Shown here: positions 24,601-35,017 of the stretch, piece by piece
How the letters are laid out: every line of letters starts with the position of its first letter
How positions within the stretch are numbered: position 1 is the first letter of the stretch
Assembly (NCBI GenBank): GCA_947034885.2
Contig: OX344752.2
Location: forward strand, 19,344,001 to 19,408,000
Reading direction: 5' to 3'
Origin: Thuidium tamariscinum
Lineage: Eukaryota; Streptophyta; Bryopsida; Hypnales; Thuidiaceae
DNA length: 64,000 nucleotides
Program-made: the position numbers and the translations under genes
Notes under the pieces: generated by a model
Databases searched by the model: none
The model's input: only the letters and a program-made list of their open reading frames with translations
What the model was told of the DNA's origin: nothing

Positions 24601-26729
24601 GTCAAGGAAAATGAGTTCTACGTAACTCTAAATTCACTATCGAGTCAAAAATTTGTCACGTGAAAGTCATATGGAAGTTGTAGTTGTCAATTATTGGAAA
24701 CTTACAACTCCTGAATGACTCAAATGTGACAGTGAGGTACTGAAATTGCTACTCATGTATTCACTTGCAGTTGCTTCTGATTCGGCACATCTTGGACGTC
24801 ATGCATTGCGAACTTAATTTGTCAAAGAACTTCCTCAAAACCATTAGCGGGAAGAAAAACTCTGTCAAAGTGAGACGAGATTTACAGAGGCGGAATGTGA
24901 GGCCGCACTTGTGGTTGACTCCACATCCCCGCAAGGTAGGGAAGATGGTGAAGCCACGTGCATCCTATGTGATGTCCGAATCTGAGTGGGAGAAGTTCGT
25001 GAAGTGCATTGAGTCGTTGAAGACACCCAATGGATACTCGTCAGACCTTGGGAAGTGTCTCCGGAAGAAGAACTTTGGGGGGTTGAAGTCCCACAATTAC
25101 CATGTTTTAATGCAACAACTCATGCCACTAGCTCTTCGTGGTCTCATGCAAAGAGGACCTCGTATGGCTATCATGAGAATGTGTAGGGTATATCGACGTT
25201 TATGCATGAAGGTTTACGATCCGGCTGACTTTCCTTCGCTCGAAGCAGATGTGGCGGAAAGCATGGCGTTGTTGGAGATTGAATTTCCACCCTCCTTTTT
25301 CGACATAATGACGCACCTCCCTTACCATCTTGCAAAGGAGTTGGACTTGTGTGGACCAATCAGTGCAAGGTGGATGTATCCGGTGGAACGGTACATGAAA
25401 GTCTTGAAGAGCCATGTTCGAAACATGGCACAACCTGAGGCTTGCATGGCTGAGGGATACTTGAAAGAAGAGTGCATAGTATTCATAACGGAGTACCTCC
25501 ATAGATTTGAGGGAACTGAAAGGCGTGTGTGGGATGAAGACGAAGAATACGGAGACGCTGAAGAGGTTTTGCAAGGGGCAGGGCGGGCATACATGATGAG
25601 TCCTGAGTTGAGAGATGTAGCACATCACTATGTGCTTTCTAATGCCTCCAGCATGCAAGAGTTGTTCATGTACGTTAGCAAACAACTTCTGTAGCTGAGT
25701 ACCAAGTGTAAAGTAGTGCGGAATTTGTATTGCCACAGTTACCCTGAATCTCATGTTCAGTGACTGCATAGAAGTAAGGCAGAAGATGTGCTTCAGTCAT
25801 TCTCAAGTCGTCTATCGCTTAGTCCCTTGAGAATGACTTCGTGGGCACTGAGTGAAGTCATTCTGGAGTCATATATGCCTGCTGCTGACTTGATCAAAAC
25901 CTCACGGCCACCCCGCGAGTGTTGAATTCTTGAGGGATATAGTATTGTGGTTACCTGGCCTTGCATGCTAATCCTTATGTTTCTCACTTGGTTGTGAAGG
26001 ACCTGGAAGATTGAATCCGAAGAGAATTCATCAACTCCGTCATTATCAGAGTGGATAGCGCGCACAATGGGTGAGTCTGACTTGGATTTCTGGAACACAA
26101 AAGACATGGACCGGTTCCTACTTAGCAAGAGGCCATCACAGAGAGCCACCCGATACTCCCGGGTCACTGCCTTCGGTAACCACTTTCGAGTTGAAGATGA
26201 GAGTACCACCCACTTGTTGAGTTACAATAGTGGGGTAGCCTCTGTTTTCCAACAGCCGTCGTAGGAGCTCGATGAATCACTTGTAAATTATGTAGGAGTA
26301 CTCAAGGATGTCCTTGACCTCGATTACGGTGCATTGAGTACAAAGGTGATTCTGATGCGTTGTGAGTGGGTGAAACCCACCGACAATCGAGGGAACCCCA
26401 CGTACACGAAGGATGAATTTGGGTTCCTTGTTGTGAACTTTCGCCACAAAATGCCTCGTTTGGCTGAGCCTTTCATTTTCCCAAGCCAGGCGACCCAGGT
26501 ATTTTTCTTTGATGTTGCAGATCGACCTGCTTGGAAAGTTGTGTTAGGAAATCCAGCTCGAGCAAGACGTGAAGTCGTGGACACATCAGACGCTTTCATC
26601 AGCACTAGAAATGAGAGCACCGGCCTTCTAGCTCCTCGTACGTTGCCAATTCCAACGGCAGCTGTCAATCTACTAGGTGCCATCGAGTTGACCGAGGAAG
26701 AGAACATGTTAGCCCAAGAAGGGTATTAG
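21615..26729 (+). pseudogene. TNP2-type CACTA transposase gene (Transposase_21, DUF4218, DUF4216 parts)
   Basis: The ATG at 21615 opens a Transpos_assoc-like segment (HCPCTSCRGRKRL, HLHRNGRDP). The core transposase follows: FASDPRNVHFALAADGVNP, STWPVVLLNYNLPPWL, MLALLIPG, LLWTIHDFPGYG and CPWCGMD. The exon ends at 23387 (...LPYWK); an intron with GT/AG borders runs 23388-24770, and exon 2 opens LLLIRHILDVMHCE in phase. DUF4218 follows with LPYHLAKELDLCGP and RWMYPVERYMKVLKSHVRN, ending near 25690. A further exon (about 26060-26729) has TAFGNHFRVEDE, YVGVLKDVLDLDYG and PSQATQVFFFDV, as in DUF4216. In-frame TAG codons at 22662-22664 (where relatives have W in AW.HF) and 26262-26264 disable this copy. 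TNP2 proteins catalyse CACTA excision and integration. Confidence 0.9.
23790..24560 (+). repeat. Degenerate ~200-bp tandem repeat within the TNP2 intron
   Basis: Units carry, in order, GTCCCTTGAAG, CCTCATGGATATGCT, a GTAGTAAGGCATTGAAT-like phrase, TACCCTAAGTTACAGAA, GTGGAACAAATCTG and TTTTCAATTCATTCCCCATT. The last phrase occurs near 23947, 24010 and 24408, with a shorter variant near 24215. The intron is 1383 bp, mostly this repeat plus GACT/AGTC motifs. Confidence 0.7.
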
Positions 26730-27895
26730 AGTCGGCGCAGCAGAATACAAATTCAACCTTCAATGTATCGCCATACTGTTCGATCCCACTCTGGCTTGCT
26801 GAAGTCATACAGTAGTTGTGTCAAGTCATTTATAAGTGCCTCTACAGATGAGTTGCAGTCGCGTGGTGTCACTATTTCACTGTCTTGAAGCAATGACGTG
26901 CACTGACTGAACTGTCTTTGATTTTTAGTATGTCTAGAGAGAAGAAGCGTTTCATGGTAACCCATCTTCTATTCACCGGGCTTGTACTTCATGTTTCCAA
27001 AATGTTTTGGCAATTTCTATGTGATTTTGTTGATTGCTCCTCATTCACTTGTGACGTGAGACATACCGTATTGCTTCTGGTTCGTTGGTTGCATTTCTTC
27101 TTTCTTCACCCAACATATTGGACGATGGAGTAAAGTATCTAAACAAGTATGACAGTGAATTCCCCTCACATAGGAAGCCAGTATGGTTCCTAATGGTGAA
27201 CTTGTTAATGCTATTCTAGCACTTGAGTTTTGTACGAATAGGCCATCAGTGGCAACTCTCACATCTGAGTCGCTCATTGTTGAGTTACCCTGAAACCTTA
27301 CTGTAGTTACGTACCCCACCTTGCTGTAGATAATTGTAGCATTGCCCTACAAGCTGATATGAAGTCACCTTGAAGTGATGGAGAAGTACATATTAGTCAC
27401 CTCTGAGTAGTCCTCAAGTGACTGCCTACCACGTCAGCCTAAAACATCGCACAAATTTGGAGTGTAAATAATGAAGCCAAATACAGTATAATGAGCCTGA
27501 AGTCGTATTCAAGTCGAGAAGACTAACATCGTAGTTGCATCGCACTACTGCCACAATGACTGGAAGTCCTGAAAATTTCAACCCTGCCCGTCTCCATACC
27601 AAAAAGGGTACCCTGCTCCCTACAGTCATTTTTTAGTCTTAAAGTAGTTCCCCCTAGTCGCAATTACCGCCACAGAAGTAGTCGTTAATGACTAGGCCCT
27701 CCACGGGGGACCTCCGACTGTCCAGTCCATTTCCTCGAGTGAATTTGAACAGAAAGCTGCAGATGAAAGTCGCCGTTACAACTACCTACATCCGCGAGTG
27801 ACGTTGGTGACTGCAGAATGACTTCGCTACCCTGGCTCCCACGGGCGTGGTGCAATTATAGAATTCTTAGTCATTTTTCAGTGAAATCGGACAGC
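26730..27895. other. CACTA right subterminal region
   Basis: No gene is supported. Many copies of GACT/AGTCATT motifs in both orientations become denser toward 27939, as expected for transposase-binding subterminal repeats. Confidence 0.6.
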
Positions 27896-27939
27896 CAGTC
27901 ATAGATTGTAGTCATTTTTACCCCTGATTTTTTGTAGTG
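27896..27939 (-). repeat. CACTA right terminal inverted repeat
   Basis: Ends ...CCCCTGATTTTTTGTAGTG. Its reverse complement matches the left end at 11653-11696. Confidence 0.9.
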
Positions 27940-28671
27940 ACTATAAAATTAAGATCTAATATTCAATAAATGTTTACTAGAGGTAAAAAACTAGAGTTTC
28001 AATCGAAGCTTCACTCCATCTGCAGAAACTTGAGGATGCGTTTGATTGTCGCAGCGACATAATCAGCACGATCCGCCTTTGTCAAAGGATTCACCGGTCC
28101 TTCTAACCATCGTTCGTGACCGCGATTCCCTTCGATAGGCCTCACCATACCAAAGTATTGTTCGTTGTTTAGACCTTCAAAACATCCTTCAAATGTCACT
28201 TCACGACTTCCAGGCTCAACACACCCAACTTATAATAAGATTACCAAAGCTCGAGCATCTCACTGAAGGTTTTCGTGCCACTATTGTTCCACACGAGGTT
28301 GTTTCGTCGGTCGAGAAGGCCCAGCTTCATCTCGTGGATGCTCATGCGGCAATACAATATCTCGCAGCAGAAGAGATTGATCCGGCAGTTGTGACAATGA
28401 AAGTTCAAATTCAGCCTCCAATTGAGGCTCTTCATCTTGAGACTCAGAAAAAACCCTCCAATTTGACATTCTAGTTCTAATGTGAAAACTAAACTCACTA
28501 ACAAAATCCAATGAAACTCTAAGGCAAAATCGTGTTCTTAAATGGATGTTGTATACCTCAATAGAACAACGTCACCTTGAAGTTATTCAGAGAATTAACG
28601 TCACCTTGAAGCTACCCAATAAAACATATTATAATATGTTTGTACACTATGTAGGAATTTACAACAGGACA
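27940..28671. other. Right part of the LTR-like element
   Basis: This continues the element left of the CACTA insertion. Short minus-strand frames (for example 28199-28011, with GLNNEQYFGMVRPIEG) are open but not recognised. A directly repeated phrase AACGTCACCTTGAAG lies at about 28568 and 28597. It ends with ACAACAGGACA at 28671. Confidence 0.4.
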
Positions 28672-29134
28672 CCGCTAGGATCCAACGGCAGTCCCTAGGG
28701 AGATTGGAGAGGAGAGCTTCCCATAGCTCGTACCTTTCGCCGCGAGTGTTGGCAACATACACGTTCAAGATGGCCACATCGCCTCCTGGGTGACCTCCGA
28801 GGCGAATCCATTGTGCTCTGCCACAATGTGAATGGCCCGTTCCACTTATCAGGTGGGCAATGCGCGGGGCAATCCAGGTGCAAATTCCACCGGAGCCAAC
28901 TCCTTCTTAGTTTGGGGTGTGTCCGTAGCCTGGTGAAGCTTCTTGTCCGAAGAACATAGCTTGTGGCCAAAATGAGCGGCTTAGGGAGTCAAGCTTGGAC
29001 CCACGGAGCTTGTGCTCTTGGAGGCATAGTATATCGATGTCTCTGAATGAGTCACTGAAGTAACTTCTAACCACATCGCTCTTCAGTTGGTCATTCAACC
29101 CTTGCACGTTTTGGATTAGGATCGTCACTTTCAT
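28672..29134 (-). pseudogene. LINE ORF2, N-terminal AP endonuclease part
   Basis: Starts with ATG at 29134 and shows the endonuclease opening ILIQNVQGLND and DILCLQEHKLRG. A TAA follows ...GYGHTPN (near 28912). The frame continues GGICTWIAPRIAHLI, then GHPGGDVAILNVYVANTRGE and LPRDCRWILA, where the LTR-like element interrupts. The rest of the domain (GDWNFVE...) is on the other side, at 9883 and below. The catalytic Glu in QEHK and the GDWN motif are both present. Confidence 0.9.
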
Positions 29135-31311
29135 GGTAAAAGTTGGGGGGGCGAAGTCTTTGGGAAAAGCTCGGTCCTTCTACGTCCCTCTAATTCTGCA
29201 TTTGAACGCGGGGCGTCACGTTTTTGAGAGAGGATTATTTGTCTTTTCTATCTTCCTAGCTCCGTTGCGTCGTCCCTTCTCACCATCTGGCCTACCGTCA
29301 GGGTGTGGGATTGCGGGGTCTCCTCTCGCCGAGAATGGCGCCAGCTCAGGAATTCGAGAAATTCTCTGTGGAGTTCAGCCGCCATGCCTTCTGTCGCTAG
29401 CTCCAGAGGGGTGCTTGGGCCGTCTTGCATTGGGTCGTGTGAGGTGGCAATGGGGGGGAGGGTCGAGGGAGGGTCGTAGTTGGGGTGGAGTCTCGCTTCT
29501 GCCCTTGTCGAGAGAGAAGCCACAGCGGAGTTGTTCAAGTCCAGGGGTCGTGGTTGTGGTGTCTCAGACGGGAGGTGTGGTTGGGGCGGGGGAATTGGAG
29601 CTTGCTCCTAGGCTACCCACCTTAGGGCCGGGGAGCATCTCGCCATTTGGGGCCTCATTGTCCCGTCTGGAATCTGAGTGGCAAGTAGGATAATCCCACT
29701 GCTGCATTGAGCGGGGGTCGTGTTGAAGATGCTCTCAGAGATTCTCGCAGGGGACTGAGTGGTCATGCTGTCGGGTCCGGTGTGCTCATTTTTCCCCTAG
29801 CGGGAGGGAACTCCAGGAGTTGCTTACTCCCAGGGCTCCGTTCGATGTTGTAGCAGTTGTGGGATTTCTGCCGAGGGGTGGCGGGGTCGTGGGCGCGAGT
29901 AGCTCCTGCTCTAGTCTCTCGTGAAGTGGCTCTTGTGTTGTCTGGACGGGGGTCGTCTTCGTGAGCCAGAGGAGGTGCTGGCACTGCTTCGCCTGGGACT
30001 ACGTCCTCTTTCTTGCATCGGTTGGGGTACTGTTTGGCATTCCACCATAGCAGCGGAGCCACGTTGCATTTCCTTGCCTTTGTCCTTGGTGGTAGTATCT
30101 CCCAGGCGTGTGGCTGTTGATGTGGATTTGGGCGAGCGAGAGTGTTTCTTGCTTCTGCTGACGAGAGTCCACTCCTGGTTTGTCTGGTTCTATTGATTGG
30201 CTTCTATTGTTTGCAGAGGGGGCTGGCTGTGTCGATCTGAGGCACCCGAGGAGTCCTCGCACTTGTCCCCCGAGTGGTTGCTTTCCACTAGTATGGTAGG
30301 ATTTCGGCCACCCAATGAGCTCGGGGGTGGAGGAAGCGGGCCTTGGTTGTCCCCTGCCTTCGGCGCTTATGCAGCGTTCGTTGCCCCCTTCCCTTGGGCT
30401 GCTGGTGCTAACTTGTCCCCCTCGTTTGCTTGTGGGGGGCTGTTTGTCTTCCTTGCCTTTGGGCAGTCTTTCGCTAGATGGTCGATGGATTGGCAGAGGC
30501 GGCATCTGATGGGTAGGTTGTTGTAGTCGACGGGTATGACAACGTTCTCGTTCGTGGATGCATTGACCACTCCGATCTGTGATCTCCAACCTTGATCCGA
30601 CCTTAACGCCACGCAGAATCTCTGGTCCGTTGAGGAGTTGTTGCGCTTATCTCTCCCGAGTATCTCACCGAGGCCACCAGCAATTTCGTGTGCTACTCCA
30701 TGGAATTCGCCTGGCACTCCTTTCAGCATGACCCAAGTGGGTACTTTCAACTTGGCTGGTCTATTCACATTGAAGGTTGTGGTCCATTGTTGCATAATGC
30801 ATATGCCCCATTTCGAGCAATGGGGGGTCAGCATGAGGAGCTTCTAAGTGGTGTTGCTGAGCTTGGATTGAATCTGGAAGAATCCCTTCCCTAGGTCCCT
30901 GCCCAGGCCCATCCAGTCTCCTACTTGCTTACGAAGGGCTTCTACCCATTGCTCTAACACGTGAGGGTCTTGTCTCCCTCCCACAAAGTATGCGACTAAG
31001 GCGAGCTTTTTGAGTCGCTTCGTATCTTTCCTGACAATGTCCTGATTGACCTTTACCTCCAAGATAGTATTGCAGATAAGAAACCCTGCAGCACTGCAAG
31101 TAAAGCCTTCAGGAAGGGACTCACCAGGGGAGGGGATTGTCAGGTGAATTGCAGCGAATTTCCCTTGGTTCGTAACTACCGCGATGAGCTCGGGTTCCAC
31201 CTCCTCCCGTCCTCCAGTAGATTCTATGTTTGCCGTCGCCTCGGTCGTTGAGGACACCAGGGCATGCTGTATGTGGCTCCTCAGCTTGTCTACATACGTG
31301 GGCCGCTCCAT
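29135..31311 (-). pseudogene. LINE ORF1 (gag-like, DUF4283-type region and CCHC zinc knuckle)
   Basis: The ATG at 31311 (MERPTYVDKL) opens a 5' part ending at an in-frame TAG (30844-30846). The frame continues directly with KLLMLTPHCSKWG, TWVMLKGVPGEFHGVA, INEN-type VVIPVDYNNLP and the zinc knuckle CRLCQSIDHLAKDC (C-x2-C-x4-H-x4-C). This order is that of plant LINE ORF1 RNA-binding proteins. The region toward 29140 is Pro/Ser/Thr/Arg-rich and open in shifting frames, so frameshifts are likely after about 30370. ORF1 proteins package LINE RNA and chaperone target priming. Confidence 0.85.
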
Positions 31312-31604
31312 CGTATCTTCGTGGTATTGCTCGATACAATACAAACAGGGAAGCAACTTTTGGGGCTAAACCCTAACCCTAATTAACAACCCCACCCGAG
31401 TTTGGTCCTTGCGGACAGAATGCCGCCGCAGACGCGAAGATTGCTTAGGAGCTAATCTACAAACTAAGATTGGATTAACGAGCTGTACTTAGGCGTTGCG
31501 GATCGATCGATCGCTCATGGCGTTGGGGCTCCGTGGGAGCGCCATCCTAAGCTGCGCCGCGCCCTTCGACCACCCAGCAATAATTCTAACTGTGACTTTT
31601 TGAC
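31312..31604 (-). promoter_or_regulatory. LINE 5' UTR / internal promoter region with telo-box
   Basis: This minus-strand leader lies between the LINE 5' end and ORF1. On the minus strand TTAGGGTTAGGGTTTAG lies around 31366-31382, a plant telo-box arrangement, about 60 bp upstream of the ORF1 ATG. LINEs have internal promoters; assigning this motif a promoter role is inference. Confidence 0.4.
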
Positions 31605-31620
31605 CCGGCCAAAGTATTTT
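31605..31620. repeat. LINE target-site duplication, right copy
   Basis: CCGGCCAAAGTATTTT, identical to 5261-5276. Confidence 0.9.
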
Positions 31621-33105
31621 GGCACAGCAAGCCCCCCCTGGTTGCGCCTCTTCCATGCGTAACCAGTGGGGATGCTCTGATGCCTGCACGAAGAACATAT
31701 TCTTATCCTTGTTGCCACGTTCAAAGATTCTCATCTACAACATCGGATTCTTGGATGCCCTGCACCGTCATTACCACTGTAACGTGTCCTCCTGCACATG
31801 CTTCGTCGCTACTGTTGTAACAAGTTCTACGAAGCTGCTGCTCTCTCCTCCGCGTCTGCTAGTGCTCATGCTTTCTGTCGGAGCTAATCGCTACTGGGAG
31901 GTCCTTCGTTTGCATTAGTTGTCTGTATAGTACTCGATGAAATTGAAAGCGTCGAATTTCGCTACTTGCTTTTGCTGTTGATCTTGCGCTGCTGTTTGGA
32001 GGTATTCCAACTGAATTTTGGAACAAAGCTGGAGTGGTCGAATGGCTGTTGGACTATTGGGGTGCGCATGAGCGAGATATCCAATTCCAAGTATGTATAG
32101 TTCAAAATCACTTCTGTCTGGGGTTGCTTTGATTGCGCTTGTTCCTTGCATCTCCCGCCTTGAATCTTTGGTGGATGGATCTGAAGTCTTACTCAGCTCT
32201 CAATCTCTATGTCCTGTCGGTTTTACCATAATTGAGCTTTTTAGGGTTCATTCGAATTATCAGATGAAACTTGGTTGAAAGACAATGAAAGATGGTTGAT
32301 AATTGATGGAATTTCTTGCTGCATTTTTTGAAAGCGTTGGATCGGAAGTCTTGCCGAGCTCGCAATTTATGTACAGTACACTGTCAATGTTTCCATAATT
32401 GAGCTATATGGATTTCGTTCAAATGATCTTTTGTGTCTTGTTTGAAAGCTAAATGGATGGATTTTATATCAGGGTTGAAAACGAAGTTCCTTGTGTGCAT
32501 TTCCTGAAACGGATGCATCTGATGTCCAACCTGCTTGTCGCGAACGGCCGTGACTCTGCCCAGGCTGGAGTCTGTTACTTGGGATTGTGAAGCTAGCAAT
32601 GGACTCTTTTGAACATCCTATGTTGGTTTGAGTTGTAGCGGATTTCATCTGTTTAGTTTGTTTTTTCTGAAAGCGTTTCTCGGGTTCTCAACGTACACTC
32701 CCCCACCATTACTGTAGTCGAAATCTTCAAAGTTTCCAAACTTCATTTACCCTTGCGCAGAGTTTGGTGTGTGGAATTTCGAAACCTGCTATTGCCTCTT
32801 TCATTGTATAATTGTTCGTGTTGTGTCAGATTTCACCTGTTCATCTACTTGCATCGATTTTCTCTCGATGTTGTAAAACCATTTCTTTGAGTTTGCAAAG
32901 TTTACTTCTCCTTTTCATTAATTGAAATTTCCTAACGTCAATTCCTCTGCATTTGCGCAGAAGCTGGGGTTGCAGGTCAAACCTTGCCGAAGCCACTATC
33001 TCGTAATGCCATATTGTGAGCTCTATTGGAAACTCCACCTGTGAGCCTAGGCATTTGATTGTGTTAATTATGAAGGCAAGAAGTTAGAAAGACGGTTTCG
33101 TTGGA
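31621..33105. other. Upstream region of kinase gene with degenerate direct repeats
   Basis: 31621-31734 is the right flank of the LINE and may hold part of an interrupted minus-strand exon. From about 32170 a ~165-bp unit repeats in diverged form: GGATCTGAAGTCTTACTCAG near 32177 and GGATCGGAAGTCTTGCCGAG near 32339, each followed by a CCATAATTGAGCT phrase. A second pair of related phrases (TTTGCGCAGA / CTTGCGCAGA) lies near 32754 and 32954. No gene is recognised; it may be leader or intron of the kinase gene. Confidence 0.45.
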
Positions 33106-34219
33106 ATGGATTCTGTACTGAGCATGGCGAGCTCCTCTTCATCAACTGTGCCTTCCTCCTCTTCAACAACTGTGCCTTCCTCTGAACAGACAAGCCATTT
33201 TAGTTCTCAGACTGAAACAGAGATGGAGTCCTCGAAAGCTGGTCACTGGAGCCAACTAGGTTATCCCACAACTGAGATGGAGATGTTGGCGGAGGCCAAC
33301 TTTCATGACTTTGATTTGCTAAAAAATGATCCCTGATGGAGTCTTTTCTCCACGAACTTTGAGGCACTTGAGGTGGGTGAGAAAATCAGTGAAGGGGCTC
33401 AAGCCGACATTTATGAAGCTCGCATGACACCTGGTGGTCCTTACAATTTGGTGGTGAAGGTGATGAAGGGAGATGCTCGTCTTGAAGCTTTCCAAGCACA
33501 ATGGCCAATTGGAACATTGTCTGCTTGTTCTAAGGCTAAATGCATAAAATCTATGTCTTTGCTTACAATCTTAGGAGGAACTGTGTTACGTGATTTGAGG
33601 TTATGTGGAAAATTTGCGTTTGTGATGATTCGGCGCTGGGGAGATTTGCGTCTCTTGATTGATTGGCAAATGAAACAAAAACGTAGTACTCGTGGCCCTT
33701 TCCCAATCGACAAAGCCATTTACTTGATGTTGACTATTGCTAAGCATATGATATCGCTAAGTGATAATGATATAATACATCGCGATTTGAAAGCGTTGAA
33801 TGTACTTGTGTGGGGAGAATTTGGAGAAGACATGAGCCTTATTGCTGCTTCTAATCGAGCGGAGTGCATGCAATCCCGTGTTGCTGATTTTGAGTGCTCC
33901 GTGGGAGTGTTGTGGACCGAATTTTGGAGGGCCCCAGAAATACTGGAGCAGTTGAAGGGTAGAGTTCCTTGTTTAGAAGTGCAATTTACCTGTGCGTTAG
34001 ATGTATATAGCTATGGCATGCTTTGCCATGAAATTGTCACAGGTTGCATGCCATTTGATGGCCTTAGAGGTGAAGATATGATCTCCCAAATTTTAAAAGG
34101 TCGACACCCGAAATTGCTGCATGACCTACCTGAGTTTGTAAGAAACATGATAATTGGCTGCTGGCATCTCGATCCATCAGAGAGGCCAACCTTTTCATCC
34201 ATGTGCGAGGCCCTAAAGG
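33106..34219 (+). pseudogene. Protein kinase domain exon with an in-frame TGA
   Basis: ATG 33106 opens a Ser/Thr-rich leader; after 76 codons a TGA (33334-33336) interrupts the frame, which continues unbroken as WSLFSTNFEALEVGEKISEG. The kinase domain shows a modified Gly-rich loop (GEKISEGAQADIYEA), the ATP lysine in LVVKVMK, HRDLKALNVLV, an ADFE box in place of DFG, WRAPEI, then ALDVYSYGMLCHEIVTG, and a final CWHLDPSERPTF. All core subdomains are present except the third residue of DFG. The exon probably ends at a GTATGT donor near 34220. The TGA could be a mutation from CGA or a missed short intron; otherwise this would be a normal Ser/Thr or dual-specificity kinase. Downstream exons at 35 and 40 kb may belong to it. 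Confidence 0.75.
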
Positions 34220-35017
34220 GTATGTAAGTGACAAACTTGTCAAATTTAGCTGTGGTTCATCTATATAGGAGATTGTTGATTGAATTTTACAAGTTTTATT
34301 ACTTGAATTGCTCATATGTGAATATCTTTTATCAAGGTTTTTTTTTAATGTTTTTGATATTAATTTGTAATTAGGTTTTTAGGATCCTTGGGTGAAATCA
34401 TTCTTCTCATTGTTTGCTTTTGGTGGAGTTGGACTGATTCCTATGGTTTGATTTTACTTTTTAACGGCTTCGTGAGCAATTAGTAATGTTAAGTTAGAAT
34501 TATTTTGGTTTGAGAACTTACCACATAATTCCCTCAATATTGATTCTGCTTATATTGGAGTTTTAGTTTGTGCAAGCTTGGTCTCTTTATTGTTTAACTC
34601 ATATATTTCATCTGATTACTATCTTTAGTGGACATGTTTCTTTTAATGTTTTTTTATTCATAGTGTAGAATCATGGATAGTTTCAAAGTGTATGATTGTC
34701 GATATATCAATATTGTGGTTGACAAAGTAGTGTTTTGGATGTTTGAAATTCATTTGTGGATTTCTCTTATGTATAACTTTGCTAACATATTGATCGCAAC
34801 TTTTGGTTGCTACTTTTGTCACTATCATATTTTGTAAGACATTCAATGACTCGTAAAATTTAATGTCCTCTCATTTGATATTGAAGTAAATGTATGAAAC
34901 TTAAATAGAGTAATGGAAATGAGGTGTTTCACAACGTCTTACAATATGAGTAAATATTTTTGTAATTGAGTTAATAGCTAAATGTGTTTTGTTGACCCAT
35001 ACCCAATATGGATGCAG

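Larger units (their letters stand above)
11653..27939. mobile_element. CACTA (En/Spm-type) DNA transposon, 16.3 kb
   Basis: The left end CACTACAAAAAAGG... at 11653 is matched by an inverted end finishing ...TTTTTTGTAGTG at 27939. The first ~44 bp of both ends agree at most positions. Both ends hold many short direct and inverted copies of GACT/AGTCAT-type subterminal motifs, which also spread inward. The flanking triplets (aat/act) are an imperfect 3-bp duplication. It carries a TNP2-type transposase on the plus strand and a TNPA-like gene on the minus strand. Both are broken by stops, so this copy looks non-autonomous now. Confidence 0.93.
9884..28671. mobile_element. TG...CA-bounded insertion in LINE endonuclease (probable solo LTR or non-autonomous LTR element), split by CACTA
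   Basis: The LINE reading frame breaks between ...DCRWILA (right of 28671) and GDWNFVE (left of 9884). Exactly between them lies a segment starting TGTCGGG and ending CAGGACA, the TG...CA form of LTRs with an inverted TGTC/GACA. The flanking bases (cctgc before, ccgct after) fit an imperfect 5-bp duplication. Removing the nested CACTA leaves about 2.5 kb, and I found no second copy of either end, so a solo LTR is likely. No gag or pol domain is recognisable. Confidence 0.7.
5277..31604 (-). mobile_element. Full-length non-LTR retrotransposon (plant L1-type LINE), heavily interrupted
   Basis: Read on the minus strand, the element starts at 31604 and ends in a poly(A) tail (T run 5273-5290 on the plus strand). 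A perfect 16-bp target-site duplication bounds it. It encodes ORF1 (gag-like, with a CCHC zinc knuckle) and ORF2 (AP endonuclease, reverse transcriptase, C-terminal zinc-binding domain). Removing the nested insertions (9884-28671; 5881-6404 plus its duplication) leaves about 7.0 kb, a usual size for a complete plant LINE. Both ORFs carry stops and frameshifts, so the copy is dead. The LINE came first, then the LTR element, then the CACTA element. Confidence 0.93.

Noticed and set aside
31489-31604. Peptide VTVRIIAGWSKGAA resembling the start of RsmD-type methyltransferases
   Set aside because: It lies in the LINE 5' UTR, lacks the rest of the family's motifs and is probably chance.
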